A stretch of DNA of 64,000 nt, taken from Paenibacillus xerothermodurans (lineage in GTDB: Bacteria > Bacillota > Bacilli > Paenibacillales > NBRC-103111). The translations under genes and the position numbers were made by a program. The stretch is from NCBI RefSeq assembly GCF_002220865.2, contig NZ_NHRJ02000002.1:453892-517891 (forward strand). Direction: 5' to 3'. How positions within the stretch are numbered: the stretch's first letter is position 1; every line of letters begins with the position of its first letter. Below the pieces are notes generated by a model, which worked only from the letters and a program-made list of their open reading frames with translations, was not told the DNA's origin and searched no databases. This document shows, one piece after another, positions 1 through 8,430 of this stretch.

Positions 1-1867
1 CGAGCCCCGCGAGCTCGCGGGCGCCGGCGGCCAGCTGCGCCGACGCCTCGCGCAGGCGGGCGCGCTGCCCGCCCTGCGCGAGCGGCGCTGCGCCCGCGCG
101 CGGGGCGCCGCCCGTCGCAGCGGCCACGGCCGCGAGCGCGCCGCGCGCAGCGTCGAGCACGGCGCTGGCGCCGGCAGCGGCGCTGCGCGCGGCCGGCTGC
201 GCGGCGGCGGCGCTGCCTGCGGCGGCCGGGTCCGGCAGCGCCGGCTGCGGCGCGCGCACGGCCGCGAGCGGCGCAGCGAGCGCTGCCGCGTAAGCCGCCT
301 CTGCGGCGGCGAGCCGCTCGAGCTCGCGCAGGCTGGCCAGGCGGCCCTGCAGCGCCTCGAGCTGCCCGCGCCAGGCGAGCAGCTGCGGCTGCAGCGCTGC
401 GGCAAGCACATCCGCGAACGCGTCGATTTCCTCGAAAGCGCGCTTGCGGTACTGCTGCTTCACTTCAGCGGCAATCTGCTTCGCGTAATTTAATGTGTAC
501 TCGCCGCCGAACACAGCCGCTTCATTCACCTGTGCCGCCAACCATTCCGGCTGCACATGCACTTGAATCCGTTCCGCGCCTTCCCTTACGCGCTCCGGAT
601 CGACCGAAGCCGCTTCATCCGTCGCTTTCAGCAATGTCTGCTGCAGGTGCCGTTCCACCTGCGAGGCGACTTGTCCGGCGAAATCGGAGTGGAACGCTTC
701 CAAACGCCGCTGCACTTCCTTCGCGGTCTTGGCCGCACTGCCGAACAGCCCAATTTTGAAACCAGGCTTACGGCTCTGCAAATACTCATGCGCCAGATCC
801 CGCGTCACTGCAGGCGTAATGTTGGCGTTCTCCAATATCGTAACCGTCTCCTTGCGCAAAGCCGCCCGCAGCACCTCAGGACGGGCCTCCGCCTGTGCTA
901 TGGCTTCGCTTAACTCCGCCCACTGGCTCTGCGCGGACTCTACACCCTCATGAGCAGCCAGCCGGGCACGCAGATCATCCTTCACCGGGTCATTTCGCTC
1001 CGCCATACGATCGGCATGTGCCACAGCCAAATGCTTGGCTGACTTGTCCAAGCTGAGCAGAGTTAATGGATCCCGCTGTTCGATCAGCCGCTCGAGCAGC
1101 CAATCCAGCTTGCTCCATTCGCTGTGCGGATGATCCGGCGATTTCACGGAGGTATAGACAATGCCGTCCGGCTGAACGTGCCAGTTCTCAAAGGCCTCCT
1201 GCACCCCTGACTGATAAGCGGAAAATGACAGTTCTTGATCCCTGTGCTTATCCACCTGATTTATAATTAAGTAGAGAGGCTTGCCCCACTCTTTCATTTT
1301 TTTCGTAAATGCAAAATTAATCTCTGATTGGACATGGTTGTAATCCATCACATAAAAAACGACATCCGCCAGATGCAAGGCCGATTCGGTCGCAAGCTGA
1401 TGCGCATCGTCGGTTGAATCGATTCCCGGCGTATCCAACAGCGCCGCATGCTTGCCCAAAAAAGGGATCGGATACTGCAATGCCACCGTTTCGATCGCTT
1501 CACCGTCCTGGCAATAGGCCGCAAGCTCCGACAAGGGCACGCTGCGTACCTGTGTATCTTCGGTGCCTGCAGCTGTCCGGTGCACCACCGACGCGCCTGC
1601 TTCCCCGTTGCTTATACTCACGATGTTTGCGCTAGTTGGAATTGGACTGGATGGCAGCAGCGGGTACCCCACCAGCTTGTTGATCAAGCTTGACTTACCG
1701 GCCGAAAAATGGCCGCAAAAAGCAATATACAAATGGCCGCTTTCCGCTTTCTGCAGCAGCTGTCTTATTTTGTTGCCGTTTTCAGCGTCACCGGCGTCCG
1801 TCACCTGCTGCAGCAGCGAGCGGATCGCCTCTCCTAACGTTTCCCCGAGTACACTTGCGTTGCTCAT
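1..1867 (-). CDS. dynA: Dynamin-like GTPase (DynA family), truncated by the window edge
   Basis: About 622 codons are visible and the frame is open to the left edge, so this is the N-terminal part of a larger protein. The P-loop GHFSAGKSS is near residue 52, followed by a switch region (SSPIPTSAN) and the G3 motif DTPG. A G4-like motif NQVDKH lies near residue 200. This is the layout of bacterial dynamins such as B. subtilis DynA, which act on membranes and in fusion or repair. The ATG has an upstream GAGGAGA. The stretch encoded by bases 1-400 is extremely G+C-rich and translates to Ala-rich low-complexity sequence, unlike the rest of the gene. The family call is firm; membrane function is inferred from the family. 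Confidence 0.88.
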   Translation of the reverse strand, partial: MSNASVLGETLGEAIRSLLQQVTDAGDAENGNKIRQLLQKAESGHLYIAFCGHFSAGKSSLINKLVGYPLLPSSPIPTSANIVSISNGEAGASVVHRTAAGTEDTQVRSVPLSELAAYCQDGEAIETVALQYPIPFLGKHAALLDTPGIDSTDDAHQLATESALHLADVVFYVMDYNHVQSEINFAFTKKMKEWGKPLYLIINQVDKHRDQELSFSAYQSGVQEAFENWHVQPDGIVYTSVKSPDHPHSEWSKLDWLLERLIEQRDPLTLLSLDKSAKHLAVAHADRMAERNDPVKDDLRARLAAHEGVESAQSQWAELSEAIAQAEARPEVLRAALRKETVTILENANITPAVTRDLAHEYLQSRKPGFKIGLFGSAAKTAKEVQRRLEAFHSDFAGQVASQVERHLQQTLLKATDEAASVDPERVREGAERIQVHVQPEWLAAQVNEAAVFGGEYTLNYAKQIAAEVKQQYRKRAFEEIDAFADVLAAALQPQLLAWRGQLEALQGRLASLRELERLAAAEAAYAAALAAPLAAVRAPQPALPDPAAAGSAAAAQPAARSAAAGASAVLDAARGALAAVAAATGGAPRAGAAPLAQGGQRARLREASAQLAAGARELAGL

Positions 1868-1901
1868 ACCAATCTCCTCGTAGTAAGGTAACTGTCAACA
1901 A

Positions 1902-1930
1902 AGAAAAAAACCGAATCTCTTCGGTTTTCA
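1902..1930 (-). terminator. Intrinsic terminator after the 1928-2200 gene
   Basis: On the minus strand a stem of AAAACCGAA pairs with TTCGGTTTT around a GAGA loop and runs into seven U residues. It begins at the stop codon of the small gene and separates it from the dynamin gene. Confidence 0.75.
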
Positions 1931-2200
1931 GTGTACCACAATTTCATTAGTCGGAATGAAGATTTCAAACAAATTTTTGTGCTGTAAAATGGTTATGTCG
2001 CGGTCGCGTACTTTCATTACGACCACTTCAGGCTTCGTTTTCATACGGTCGAGATAGTTATCCGGCACATCGCCCGATTCCATTACCGTAACGCCTTCCA
2101 CCTGCTTCTCCTCATTCTCCTCGAACGGGGTATTCAGCACCTTCTCATAAATATCGGAAAACACTTCAAAATCATTTGTGTAAACGGAAATGCATTTCAT
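1928..2200 (-). CDS. Small conserved protein of unknown function (90 aa)
   Basis: I do not recognise a named family. The product is acidic and soluble, with no signal peptide or membrane segment. It opens MKCISVYTNDFEVFSDIYE and ends with a hydrophobic IFIPTNEIVVH. The ATG at 2200 is preferred over an in-frame ATG at 2212, because AAGGA lies 11 nt before the former and abuts the latter. It is convincing as a gene through its RBS, its own terminator and its tight placement between nth and the dynamin gene. Function cannot be inferred. Confidence 0.65.
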   Translation of the reverse strand: MKCISVYTNDFEVFSDIYEKVLNTPFEENEEKQVEGVTVMESGDVPDNYLDRMKTKPEVVVMKVRDRDITILQHKNLFEIFIPTNEIVVH

Positions 2201-2240
2201 TGTAGATCCCATCCTTCATCTGCTCTTTGTGGTAAATATT

Positions 2241-2906
2241 TCATATTATAGGTTTCCTATGGCTGGCGGATTTCATACGTTTTTTTCCTTCCCGGCATAC
2301 ATCTGCCAACGGGCATGCGGCACACTGCGGGTTCTGAGCCTTGCAATGGTACCTTCCGAAAAAAATAAGCCTATGATGTGTTAATGTCCATTCTTCTTTG
2401 GGCACTAATTTCGTCAGCTTTTTCTCCACTTCCAGCACGGAATCCTTTAGGTTAACCATTCCTAACCGTTTGGAGACACGTTCCACGTGAGTATCGACGG
2501 CAATAGCCGGCACGCCGAAGGCGTTCGATATTACAACGTTCGCCGTCTTGCGGCCTACTCCGGGCAGTTCGACCAACTGCTCATGCAGTTGAGGAACTTC
2601 CCCTCCATACTTGTCTAACAAAAGGGCGCACAAAGCCTGTATATTTTTGGCCTTGTTACGGAAAAGTCCAATTCGTCGTATGTCCTGTTCCAATTCCTCC
2701 AGAGGGACCGCTAGATAGTCCTCCGGGCGTTTGTACTTCTGAAATAGGGTGGCCGTCACTTTGTTCACTGTTTCATCAGTGCATTGTGCCGACAGAAGTA
2801 CCGCTATCGTCAGTTCAAAAGGATTAGTATGGTTCAACTCGCAGTGTGCGTCGGGGAACATGTCGCCCATGGTGTCTAATATGGTGCGAACCTGTTTCTT
2901 GTTCAT
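2241..2906 (-). CDS. nth: Endonuclease III (DNA glycosylase/AP lyase)
   Basis: 221 aa, the usual length. It removes oxidised pyrimidines in base-excision repair and cleaves abasic sites. The helix-hairpin-helix LPGVGRKTANVV (around residue 115) carries the catalytic Lys, and the catalytic Asp is in AVDTHVERV. The C-terminal [4Fe-4S] ligands are arranged C-x6-C-x2-C-x5-C (CKAQNPQCAACPLADVC). In B. subtilis nth follows dnaD and ypmB. Here dnaD is absent from the window and a block of cell-surface genes separates nth from the ypmB-like gene. Confidence 0.97.
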   Translation of the reverse strand: MNKKQVRTILDTMGDMFPDAHCELNHTNPFELTIAVLLSAQCTDETVNKVTATLFQKYKRPEDYLAVPLEELEQDIRRIGLFRNKAKNIQALCALLLDKYGGEVPQLHEQLVELPGVGRKTANVVISNAFGVPAIAVDTHVERVSKRLGMVNLKDSVLEVEKKLTKLVPKEEWTLTHHRLIFFGRYHCKAQNPQCAACPLADVCREGKKRMKSASHRKPII

Positions 2907-3035
2907 GCGAGGTTACCTCTTTCCGGTTGTATGAGATTCAGTTTACCTAATCCGCGGAAAGGAATCAATGACTTGACCTGACAAAATGCGAACATTTGAA
3001 GAAAATTTAGTTAACTTTAATCAATAGTTAATAAA

Positions 3036-3086
3036 GAAGACCGCCTAGAAAGGCGAGAACTACCAGTTCACCCTCTAGACGGTCAT
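3036..3086 (-). terminator. Probable terminator of the SLH-protein gene
   Basis: On the minus strand GACCGTCTAGAGG pairs imperfectly with CCTTTCTAGGCGGTC. The following tract is only moderately U-rich (TTCTTTATT). It lies about 35 nt beyond the SLH-protein stop codon. Confidence 0.5.
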
Positions 3087-3121
3087 TTGGAGCCAAAGGT
3101 TACAGCTGCACCAACAAATAT

Positions 3122-5893
3122 CTACTTTTCGATTTCGACAATTTTACCATCTAACACATAAATAGTGACTTCTTCGTTTTCGGTAAACGCATTTGCCGTC
3201 ACGGTCTCGGTCCCTTTATGCAGATATGCTTTGGGGAAAAAATTAAAGGCCGTTTTGTCATCGGACGCGGTGGCTTTGAATACCAGTTGGTTCAATAGCG
3301 TGTCATAGGACGACACCGTACGTTTTGATGGGGTTGCCACAGAAATCGTTGTCTTGTCGCCTGCGTCCTTGATGATTTCTACTCGATCGTTAGGCTTCAG
3401 GTTAGTCAAAGCGGCCGAAGCGTTCCCATTGTGCTTGATGACAAATTGCTCACCGACAGGCACCACTTGCACGCCATTGTTATAGTCCTCCACAGTGACT
3501 GTGCCGGCCGCAGTGTCGATGCCGGTCAATTTACCGCGGACGGAATTCAGCAGGACAATTTTATCTACGGTATTACCTACATAAGTCACCTTTATATATT
3601 CATCCTGCACGATATCGTCGAATTTCGCCGCACTTTTGCCAGGGCTTGAGATCTTGTCACTCAAGTCCACTTTGAATGTAAACAAGCCGCCATTCTCGTC
3701 TTTCGCACTCACCTGTCTCGTGTCTGCGTTAGCCGCTAACGTCTTGTATACTGCTGTTTTGGTAGGCGAGATATTCATGAGCTCATCCTGCGACCCATTT
3801 AATTCAGCCACTACGATATCTCCTACCTGTAAATCGGACAGTGTTGCGTTGTCCTTGCCCCACACCGATACCGGCACCCCTTCATCGACATCAAAGGTAA
3901 TATTTTGTCCGCTGGCGGTTCTGATCGATACCTCATCGGAAGTGCTGTTCACCTGTGTGAGCGTGCCTTCAACGCGTTTCGTCAACGCTAGCGTGATGAC
4001 CTTATCTTTGGACACCGTGAGGTCAATCTTGTCGCCCTTCTCAAACTTGGCAGAGAAGTTTTTCAGCGGGACCGTGGTCTCTCCCTCTTTTAACGCGGTA
4101 TCCTCCGTCAGTTTGAACGCGAACGTTTCTCCGTTCTCATATGTTCCAGCGAGAAGCTGCGTGTCTGGATCGTACACGCTGATTGTAGCAAAAGTCATCT
4201 GCTTGATCGACCGATTTGTCACCGCTGCGTGGACAATTTTTTCGTTGAGCAGCTCCAGCTTAAGCTGGTCACCTATCTCGAGATCGAAAAAACCGGCATT
4301 GCTAAGCCCATCGATCTCAACAATTGCGTTATCTGCAATAAAATAAGCTCCCAAGCTCTTGCCGTTAATGTTGATCGTCATGCTCTTCTTGTCATCGCTG
4401 ATGCTCATTAATGTCCCTTCCACGGTTGCGTTCACGTCCGCCTGCTTTCGAAGCGTCAGGTTGACAAGTTGATTGGCCTTTACCTCATAAGTGACCACAT
4501 CACCTACACGCAGCTTACTTATATCAGAAGCGGCACCGTCAGGCAAGCTAACAGGTACCAACGCGGCTAGCGTGTACGTCTCCTTCTGGCCGCTTGATTG
4601 TTCCACAAAAGTAACGCTGTTTTGGTCCTTCTGAATGCTGTCTACCGTACCTTCCGCCGTTTTGCTGACAGGCATTTGTTTCACGATAATTTGGCTGATT
4701 TTGGCCTCCGGCTTCAGCAGGCTCCACTTCAATTCAATGATACTGGCAGGCGGGATAGAACCGATGCTAAGTCCTCTTCCGTCCTTATCTGTCACGGTAA
4801 CATTCGGTGCCAGTTCTTTTAATTCGACACCGTTTCCTTGTGTGACAGCGATCTGCATATTGTTTAGATACAGGTCCTTGAGCGTACCCTCGATAGATCC
4901 CATTTTCTCCTCATCGTTTGTCAGCTCTATGTAAGTCGCCGTGCCTTGCTTCGCAATAATGTACACCTCGTGCGTTTCTTTCAGTGTGGACGATGGTATA
5001 CGACTGTCATCCCTGCCGTGATAGATGACTGTTGTCGGGGTTAAGGTAAACGCCTGGGAATGACCCTGTTCGTTTTGGATCGTAAGCTTTTCATCTCTGA
5101 GCTCAAGAACATAGCCAGTTGCAACCTTGTTGGAACGGGTGGTTAATTCTTTGTCGGCCCGGCTCAAAAATGTTGCCATTTGTGCCCGGGTGACCGCGCC
5201 TTTCGGTTGAAAGTTGTTGTCGTCCACACCGTCAACGATTTTCAACGAGACCGCTGCATTCACAAAACCCACGGCCCAGTCGGAAAAGTCTTTGGCGTCT
5301 TTGAACGCCGAAGGAGTCGAAGCTTCCTTTTCAGCGAGATCCTGCTTGTTAATCACCCTGATGACCAACTTCGCCACCCATTCTCTGGTAGCGGGACGCG
5401 AGCCCCATGCGGTTTTTGCTGTGACGCCGGTGCTCTCAGTTTCTTCATTTGTGGTGATCAGTCCCACATCAAATGCATATGCGACATAAGGCTTTGCGTA
5501 GTTGTCGACAGTGAAAGGGAGCACAGTCTCCGTTTTGCTTTTCAGCACCTCGTCTTCCAATCCCATCATACGAATAGCCATGATGAGTACATCTTGCTGA
5601 GAAACCGAAGCTTCCGGACGGTATTCGCCTTTTTCGTAGCCTTCGATAATTCCAAGCGCTGATAACTTCGTAATATGCTTGATTGCCCAATGCTGGGGGC
5701 TCACATCTTTAAACAGTGCGGATGCATCCGAACCAGTCACCTGCCCGCTGTCGGCCGCAGACTTGGCTGGGGTGTCAGCCCCTGCTTCTTGCTTGGGCGG
5801 GGCTTCGGCGGCGAAGGCAGGGCTGCTCAGCATTAGAGATAAAGCAACCACAGCCGCAGCTATTTTCCGTGCTTGTTTGCGCTTGTTGTTCAT
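3122..5893 (-). CDS. S-layer-homology (SLH) domain surface protein
   Basis: 923 aa. A Sec signal peptide (basic N-terminus, hydrophobic core, cleavage after AFA near residue 28) is followed by three SLH domains between about residues 60 and 255, e.g. LFKDVSPQHWAIKHI and GAVTRAQMATFLSR. SLH domains attach proteins to pyruvylated cell-wall polymers. The remaining 650 residues are beta-rich and contain a recurring unit starting EGTL/EGTV/RGKL, roughly I-x(6-9)-V-T-V (near residues 330, 410, 490, 635 and 780), suggesting small repeated beta domains. No enzymatic motif was seen. It is probably a structural or anchoring wall protein. Confidence 0.85.
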   Translation of the reverse strand: MNNKRKQARKIAAAVVALSLMLSSPAFAAEAPPKQEAGADTPAKSAADSGQVTGSDASALFKDVSPQHWAIKHITKLSALGIIEGYEKGEYRPEASVSQQDVLIMAIRMMGLEDEVLKSKTETVLPFTVDNYAKPYVAYAFDVGLITTNEETESTGVTAKTAWGSRPATREWVAKLVIRVINKQDLAEKEASTPSAFKDAKDFSDWAVGFVNAAVSLKIVDGVDDNNFQPKGAVTRAQMATFLSRADKELTTRSNKVATGYVLELRDEKLTIQNEQGHSQAFTLTPTTVIYHGRDDSRIPSSTLKETHEVYIIAKQGTATYIELTNDEEKMGSIEGTLKDLYLNNMQIAVTQGNGVELKELAPNVTVTDKDGRGLSIGSIPPASIIELKWSLLKPEAKISQIIVKQMPVSKTAEGTVDSIQKDQNSVTFVEQSSGQKETYTLAALVPVSLPDGAASDISKLRVGDVVTYEVKANQLVNLTLRKQADVNATVEGTLMSISDDKKSMTININGKSLGAYFIADNAIVEIDGLSNAGFFDLEIGDQLKLELLNEKIVHAAVTNRSIKQMTFATISVYDPDTQLLAGTYENGETFAFKLTEDTALKEGETTVPLKNFSAKFEKGDKIDLTVSKDKVITLALTKRVEGTLTQVNSTSDEVSIRTASGQNITFDVDEGVPVSVWGKDNATLSDLQVGDIVVAELNGSQDELMNISPTKTAVYKTLAANADTRQVSAKDENGGLFTFKVDLSDKISSPGKSAAKFDDIVQDEYIKVTYVGNTVDKIVLLNSVRGKLTGIDTAAGTVTVEDYNNGVQVVPVGEQFVIKHNGNASAALTNLKPNDRVEIIKDAGDKTTISVATPSKRTVSSYDTLLNQLVFKATASDDKTAFNFFPKAYLHKGTETVTANAFTENEEVTIYVLDGKIVEIEK

Positions 5894-5942
5894 TCCTCTT
5901 GTTCCCCCCGGTATTTATACGTTAAATCGGCGTTGCACAAGG

Positions 5943-6500
5943 TCAAGTGCCGCGCTGTATCGGATGAGGCAGCTCCACATGCCCCATTAAGCTTTCGACA
6001 GCTTGCCCGTCCATCAAAAGTTCCAGGCTTTGCACCTCTGAAAACTGGAACACCGTTTTCTTCAATGCATCTAACAATAAAGCCTCGCCCCCCGAACCGA
6101 CTCTGGCTTCGGGGGCCATACTCATATCGACGGTGAGCAGTCCATCTTTGAACTGGGCCGATTTCACGGTAAAACCTTTGAACAGAGCCACCCGTTCGCT
6201 GTCATCGCTCTCGCCCAGCAGCTTAATGGCGTAAGCATACTTGTCTGTATCTTCCTGGTAAGAGATAGTCGTTTCGTGCTCTATCAATCTCTCTGCGTCC
6301 ACGTCGCCATAGTAGACTTTGACGTTCATTTGTCTGTGGTGCTGCGCGGCGGCAGATGCCGGTGGCGTCCGTGATCCATTCATCTGTGTCGGCTCTGGTG
6401 TCGAACTGTCTCCCGCCGGGTCTTTTACCTGTCCACAAGCGGACAACAGTGCGAGCATCGCAACGCTCAGTACTGCTGCATTCAGCAGACGATAGTGCAT
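5943..6500 (-). CDS. GerMN-domain lipoprotein
   Basis: 185 aa. The N-terminus is a lipoprotein signal with lipobox LLSAC near residue 22. After a Ser/Pro/Thr-rich linker the C-terminal 120 residues resemble the GerMN (sporulation/spore germination) domain: VKVYYGDVDAERL, then a later stretch GGEALLLDALKKTVFQF. Its stop is followed closely by the SLH gene, and it lies 12 nt after the amidase gene, so the two are probably co-transcribed. GerM-type proteins act in spore cortex/envelope biology. That role here is inferred from the domain. Confidence 0.72.
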   Translation of the reverse strand: MHYRLLNAAVLSVAMLALLSACGQVKDPAGDSSTPEPTQMNGSRTPPASAAAQHHRQMNVKVYYGDVDAERLIEHETTISYQEDTDKYAYAIKLLGESDDSERVALFKGFTVKSAQFKDGLLTVDMSMAPEARVGSGGEALLLDALKKTVFQFSEVQSLELLMDGQAVESLMGHVELPHPIQRGT

Positions 6501-6512
6501 CTTACCCTCTCC

Positions 6513-8171
6513 TTAGCCGATCTTCAGCTGCTGTTTGATGGCAGCGACGATGGATGCGGCAACCTTATTTTGAAAAGCGTCCTGGTACATGATACTTTCT
6601 TCTGTTTGATTGGAGAGAAAGCCGACTTCTAGCAGAACTGACGGCATGGTTGTGTTCTTGACCACGTAGAATCCCGACTGCTTTACCTTTCGGTCAGGAA
6701 AACCTGTCGCCTCGAGCAGATGCTCGTGTATAATGCTAGCAAATGGCATGCTTTGCTCCGTATAATAATACGTCTCCACACCCCGCACCGATTCTTTGGC
6801 AGCAGCATTGCCATGCACAGAGACGAATACATCCGCTTCTCTATCATTAGCAAAAGCGGCACGGTCGGCCAATTCGACGAACGTGTCGTCTGTGCGTGTC
6901 AACAACGCTTCAATCTTCGGTTCCTTTTGCAGAAGCTTCTCAATCTTTAGGCCCAACGACAGTACAAAATCCTTCTCACGCCGTTCATTCACGGAGATAG
7001 CCCCTGTGTCTTTGCCGCCGTGGCCAGGGTCGATCACGACCCTGTACTTGTCTTTGGGCGGGATTAAAGTCCATGCCAGCTGCGTCCCTGTTACGTCTAC
7101 CACAGGCTTGAACACTACCTTTTTGGTTAAATCTACTATTATTCTAACGGTATAAGGCTCTTTTGAAAATAGTGAATAGCGAATTTGTGACACCGTTTCG
7201 GAATCGATCTTTATGGTGCCCTGGCCGTTGTCGCCGAGCTTCAGTTCGGGATCCAGCTGACCGTGCGGAATATTAATGACAACACGGTGTGGTTCTGATT
7301 CATAAGACAATTCTGGAATGGCTTTCCCACCGCTCGTATTCACTACGAATCGGTCACCCGCTACGGCCAGAGAGTGCACCGTACTGAGTGCCGCTTGCAC
7401 ATCTTCTGCCTCATTGGCATCATCAGAATTGTGACCGGCTGCAGCTGCGGTGTTGGCAGGCTTGTCCGCGGAGGCACTGGCGCCAGCTTTGGCTTCTCCT
7501 GTTGTCGTCTGAGAGCTGAATACAGCACCGATCGGTGCGCGATCGCCATCAACCGCACCGGGGTTCGCAGCAATGCTGCTGGCAGGCTTCTTGTCCTCGG
7601 ATTTTGCGGACGCTGCCCCGGTCGTAATGTTCTTGCCGGAATCGGCCCCACCTGCATCGTCTTCACCGTCCGCTGGCGTTGCTTCGCCGGCCGTGTCCTC
7701 ACGATCTTCAGAGGCCGCAGCCAGTCTTTCGCGCTCTGCGTTGTCTGGTTCCTTCAAAAACACCGAACGGGTTAAATCATCCCAGGTCACGTCCAGCCCC
7801 AACTGCTCGCCTATGAATCGCAGGGGAAGCATTGTGCTCCCCTCCACAATTGTTGGTGGCGTTTCTAGTTTGTAGGATTTTTGGTTGACGGTAACATCCT
7901 TTTTGTCAATATAAAGCTGGATGGTAGTGTTGGCTTTAGCTACTGTCACTTTGCGGCTTTTTTCTTCCCATTTTACTTTCGATCCGAGAGACTCTGCGAT
8001 AATACGAATCGGCACAACTGTATTGTCCTTTATAATTCGCGGCGCTACCTCGGCGGACAATTGTTTGCCGTTGAGGAACAGCTGGATCGGCTGCTCAGCC
8101 CCGAAAACAACTACGGGGAGCGCTAGGATGGACATCAGCAACAAAGAAATCAATGCAGTTAAAACTCTCAT
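6513..8171 (-). CDS. N-acetylmuramoyl-L-alanine amidase with AMIN and copper-amine-oxidase-like N-terminal domains
   Basis: 552 aa, secreted (signal peptide ending around VVFGAEQ). Residues 28-145 form two copies of the copper-amine-oxidase N-terminal-like fold (VPIRIIAESLGSKVKWE; LPLRFIGEQLGLDVTWD). An acidic Ala/Asp/Gly-rich linker follows (about 150-260), then an AMIN domain (about 265-365), then an Amidase_3 zinc hydrolase (about 378-550). Zinc and catalytic residues are visible in DPGHGGKDTG, NERREKDF, VSVHGNA and LLEVGFLSN. It cleaves the amide between MurNAc and the stem peptide. AMIN domains target such enzymes to specific wall zones. Confidence 0.92.
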   Translation of the reverse strand: MRVLTALISLLLMSILALPVVVFGAEQPIQLFLNGKQLSAEVAPRIIKDNTVVPIRIIAESLGSKVKWEEKSRKVTVAKANTTIQLYIDKKDVTVNQKSYKLETPPTIVEGSTMLPLRFIGEQLGLDVTWDDLTRSVFLKEPDNAERERLAAASEDREDTAGEATPADGEDDAGGADSGKNITTGAASAKSEDKKPASSIAANPGAVDGDRAPIGAVFSSQTTTGEAKAGASASADKPANTAAAAGHNSDDANEAEDVQAALSTVHSLAVAGDRFVVNTSGGKAIPELSYESEPHRVVINIPHGQLDPELKLGDNGQGTIKIDSETVSQIRYSLFSKEPYTVRIIVDLTKKVVFKPVVDVTGTQLAWTLIPPKDKYRVVIDPGHGGKDTGAISVNERREKDFVLSLGLKIEKLLQKEPKIEALLTRTDDTFVELADRAAFANDREADVFVSVHGNAAAKESVRGVETYYYTEQSMPFASIIHEHLLEATGFPDRKVKQSGFYVVKNTTMPSVLLEVGFLSNQTEESIMYQDAFQNKVAASIVAAIKQQLKIG

Positions 8172-8386
8172 CGTACACCTCAGCTCTGGTATATATTAGA
8201 ATTAACAAAAGAAAGTAATTAGTAGGTATGCGTTAAGTGGCGAATTCTGCCATATAGTTAGACTACCAGAAAACAAAAAAGTTTCGAGAAATGACAAAAT
8301 GAGCCTAAAGTCGCATAAGCTGCGGTTTAGACTCTTGTAAACTGTCATTTGTTTAATCCAATAGTTTCTCACGGGGCTATATGTAT
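8172..8386. other. Intergenic region before the amidase gene
   Basis: This A+T-rich spacer holds no convincing ORF. It presumably contains the amidase promoter, but I could not identify a clear -35/-10 pair. The terminator of the upstream FtsH-like gene lies at its far end. Confidence 0.4.
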
Positions 8387-8424
8387 ACAAAAAAGCCGTT
8401 AGCGGCCGGTAGGCCCCAACGGCT
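8387..8424 (-). terminator. Intrinsic terminator after the FtsH-like gene
   Basis: On the minus strand AGCCGTT (8418-8424) pairs with AACGGCT (8394-8400), with a G+C-rich interior, and is followed by TTTTTTG. It lies directly after the FtsH-like stop codon. Confidence 0.85.
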
Positions 8425-8430
8425 GATTAA

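Noticed and set aside
7361-7702. Long alternative-frame ORFs opposite the amidase linker
   Set aside because: They are shadows of the Ala/Asp/Gly-rich linker, whose composition keeps other frames open. No RBS or homology.
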